Shown here piece by piece: positions 62,607-64,000 of a DNA stretch of 64,000 nt; positions within the stretch are counted from its first letter, which is position 1; every line of letters begins with the position of its first letter. The notes beneath the pieces were generated by a model. That model made no database searches. It saw only the letters and a program-made list of their open reading frames with translations, and was not told the DNA's origin. Position numbers and translations under genes: made by a program. The stretch comes from Sinomonas mesophila (lineage in GTDB: Bacteria > Actinomycetota > Actinomycetes > Actinomycetales > Micrococcaceae), in NCBI RefSeq assembly GCF_001999765.1, contig NZ_MTIC01000003.1, positions 62,001 through 126,000 of the forward strand. The letters run 5' to 3'.

Positions 62607-63404
62607 ATGGGTCTCCTCCTCGTGGCCGGTGGGACCGGCACCGCCGGCAGGGCCGTTGTGCGCGAGGCGACCGCCCGCGGCTGGGACGTTCGCTCGCTGA
62701 GCCGCCGGCTTCCCGCGCCGGAGGACGCGGCCGGCGGCGTCGAATACGTCATCGGGGACGCTGCGACGGGCGCTGGCCTGGCCGCGGCGCTCGAGGGCGT
62801 CGAGGTCTTCGTGGACGTTCTCGAGGGCCTCCGCGGGCGGGCACGGCGTGACTATGCCCTCGCGGGCCGTCGGCTGCTCGACGCGGCCCGGGGGTCGGGG
62901 ACGGACCGTGCCGTGTCCCTCTCGATCGTCGCGGCCGACCGGTTCCCGATCGGCTTCTACCGTGCCAAGCTCGCCAAGGAGCGCGTGTACGAGGAGCACC
63001 CCCTGCCGACGACGGTGCTGCGGTGCGCCCAGTTCCATGACCTCGTCGCCGAGGTCTTCAGGGCTGGGGCGAGGTTGGGAGTCATCCCGTGCCTGCGCGG
63101 CGCCCGCCTCCAGCCGATCGACGTCCGGGACGTGGCCAAGGTCCTCCTGGACGCGGCCGCGGAGCCCGCCGGCGGCCATCTGGCGCTCACGGCCTGCGGG
63201 CCGGAGATCCGGGCCATGGCGGAGCTCGCCGAGGCCTGGAAGCATGCAGAGGGGTCCACGGCCCGGATCGTCGAGATCCCGGTCCCGGGCCGCTCCGGGC
63301 GGGTCCTCGCCGAGGGCGGGAATCTCGTGCCCGAGGCGGCCCGCGGCACCATCACGTTCGAGCAGTGGCTCGCGGAGCGGCACCAGCCGGTGCCGGGCGC
63401 GTGA
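62607..63404 (+). CDS. NAD(P)-binding NmrA/SDR-like protein
   Basis: 265-aa atypical short-chain dehydrogenase: LLLVAGGTGTAGRAVVREATARGWDVRSLSRR (GxxGxxG dinucleotide motif), VEVFVDVLEGL, YRAKLAKERVYEEHPLPTTVLRCAQFHDLV (YxxxK replaced by YRAK) and LQPIDVRDVAKVLLDAA. No substrate can be named. The ATG is chosen because TAGTCT (62594-62599) ends 7 nt before it; an upstream in-frame start would lie before the -10. Confidence 0.87.
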   Translation: MGLLLVAGGTGTAGRAVVREATARGWDVRSLSRRLPAPEDAAGGVEYVIGDAATGAGLAAALEGVEVFVDVLEGLRGRARRDYALAGRRLLDAARGSGTDRAVSLSIVAADRFPIGFYRAKLAKERVYEEHPLPTTVLRCAQFHDLVAEVFRAGARLGVIPCLRGARLQPIDVRDVAKVLLDAAAEPAGGHLALTACGPEIRAMAELAEAWKHAEGSTARIVEIPVPGRSGRVLAEGGNLVPEAARGTITFEQWLAERHQPVPGA

Positions 63405-63459
63405 GGCCCGGCGGATTTGGATTCCGGCCCCTCGCCCAGTAACGTAGATCCCGCACCGC

Positions 63460-63532
63460 GGGGTCTTAGCTCAGTTGGTAGAGCGCTTCGTTCGCATCGA
63501 AGAGGTCAGGGGTTCAAATCCCCTAGGCTCCA
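63460..63532 (+). tRNA. tRNA-Ala (anticodon CGC)
   Basis: 73 nt. Acceptor GGGGTCT/AGGCTCC, D arm GCTC-AGTTGGTA-GAGC, anticodon arm CTTCG-TTCGCAT-CGAAG with CGC at the anticodon, variable AGGTC, T arm AGGGG-TTCAAAT-CCCCT, discriminator A. CCA is not encoded. Reads GCG codons. Confidence 0.95.
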
Positions 63533-63569
63533 CGTCTGTGCCGTGGCGCATGCGCGGCGCATGGGGAAG

Positions 63570-63598
63570 GCCCCCGGTCCCTCGGGACCGGGGGCTTT
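63570..63598 (+). terminator. Terminator after tRNA-Ala
   Basis: 11-bp stem GCCCCCGGTCC / GGACCGGGGGC, CTCG loop, followed by TTTCT. It also lies 45 nt beyond the end of corA on the other strand and may serve both. Confidence 0.8.
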
Positions 63599-63642
63599 CT
63601 GCTGTCCAGGTGTACCCATCCCGGGGTGTCGTCCGAAGATGG

Positions 63643-64000
63643 CTAGAGCCAGTGCTTGCCCTTGAACACGAGGTAGAGGATGAGGCCCGAAAGCAGCATG
63701 AGCACGAGCGCGAACGGGTAGCCGGCGGTCCACTCGAGCTCCGGCATGAGACGGAAGTTCATGCCATACACGGCGGCGACGAGGCTCGGGGCGAAGAAGA
63801 TGGCCGCCCACGCCGAGATCCTCTTGACCTGCTCGTTCTGGGCAGCGCTCGACTCGCTCTGCCGGTTCGCCGTGAGCGTTCCGTCGAGGACCAGGGCGTT
63901 CTGCAGGATGTCGCGGAACGAGTCGGCGCGGGAGATGAGCTGCTCGACGTGGTCGTGGACGTCGCGCAGCCTCCGCTGGAGCTCGACGTCGACGCCGTAC
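63643..64000 (-). CDS. CorA-family magnesium transporter, 3' part
   Basis: The window shows only the C-terminal 119 residues. Helical region DVHDHVEQLISRADSFRDILQNALVLDGTLTANRQSESSAAQNEQVKRISAWAAIFFAPSLVAAVYGMNF, then ELEWTAGYPFALVLMLLSGLILYLVFKGKHWL. The YGMN motif between the two terminal membrane helices is diagnostic for CorA Mg2+/Co2+ channels. The 5' end lies beyond the window. Confidence 0.95.
   Translation of the reverse strand, partial: YGVDVELQRRLRDVHDHVEQLISRADSFRDILQNALVLDGTLTANRQSESSAAQNEQVKRISAWAAIFFAPSLVAAVYGMNFRLMPELEWTAGYPFALVLMLLSGLILYLVFKGKHWL

Noticed and set aside
63460-63532. tRNA-Ala as integration site of a mobile element
   Set aside because: No integrase gene and no direct repeat of the tRNA 3' end was found in the visible flank.

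Overview
The window is about 64 kb of GC-rich chromosomal DNA (roughly 70 % G+C by eye) from an actinobacterium. Gene content and order point to Micrococcaceae (Arthrobacter/Sinomonas-like): mycothiol genes (ino1, mshA), a GroEL with a His-rich tail under CIRCE elements, a GuaB3-type IMPDH paralogue, the GlpR receptor, frequent GTG starts, and many genes with a TANNNT -10 hexamer only 6-8 nt before the start codon (leaderless transcripts). This placement is inference; there is no rRNA in the window. No integrated phage, complete insertion sequence or CRISPR array was seen.

Layout. 0-6.5 kb: glgX-treY-treZ, glycogen/maltodextrin to trehalose. 6.7-11.5 kb: a secreted LVIVD/PA-domain protein, an Hsp20 with a CIRCE-like operator, a diacylglycerol kinase-family protein and an aldo/keto reductase. 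11.6-20 kb: ino1 (inositol phosphate), a solo nuclease-like gene inside matched palindromes, an FAD oxidoreductase, a MerR regulator, fhs and mshA. 20-25.3 kb: a SnoaL-like protein, then alr-tsaE-tsaB-rimI-tsaD with 4-nt overlaps (cell wall D-Ala and the t6A tRNA pathway). 25.3-26.4 kb: a second palindrome-flanked nuclease-like gene. 26.4-35.2 kb: VOC protein, YbdK-type carboxylate-amine ligase with a small membrane partner, acyl-CoA dehydrogenase, a zinc-starvation pair (COG0523 protein and Cys-free L36 behind a Zur-like box), a shikimate dehydrogenase-like protein and a methyltransferase. 35.2-40.2 kb: groES-groEL, a DUF389 membrane protein, guaB. 40.5-44.8 kb: Fe3+-siderophore ABC transporter around an IdeR/DtxR-like box. 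44.8-58.6 kb: secreted subtilase, guaB3, glpD, orphan EIIA-Fru, SURF1, DUF3817, guaA, a 1397-aa SF1 helicase-like protein and a CpaB-like protein. 58.7-64 kb: FmdB zinc ribbon, 5-FTHF cyclo-ligase, galU, a GNAT acetyltransferase, GlpR, an NmrA-type protein, tRNA-Ala(CGC) and the 3' part of corA.

The most unusual content is repetitive DNA. (1) Two solo genes, each with an AbiEi-like N-terminus and a PD-(D/E)XK/Vsr-like C-terminus, have the same cassette plan: a palindrome upstream, a perfect DnaA-box 9-mer TTATCCACA between that palindrome and the gene, and a second copy of the same palindrome across the gene's own stop codon. The two palindromes are unrelated in sequence, and a stand-alone copy of the first lies 1.6 kb away. 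This is the best candidate for an undescribed element. (2) A 21-bp tandem repeat family with a GGAGGTGACCCC core fills several intergenic regions, and a 21-nt relative lies in frame at the end of tsaE. (3) Hairpins tipped with ACGACGGCG/CGCCGTCGT lie after many genes.
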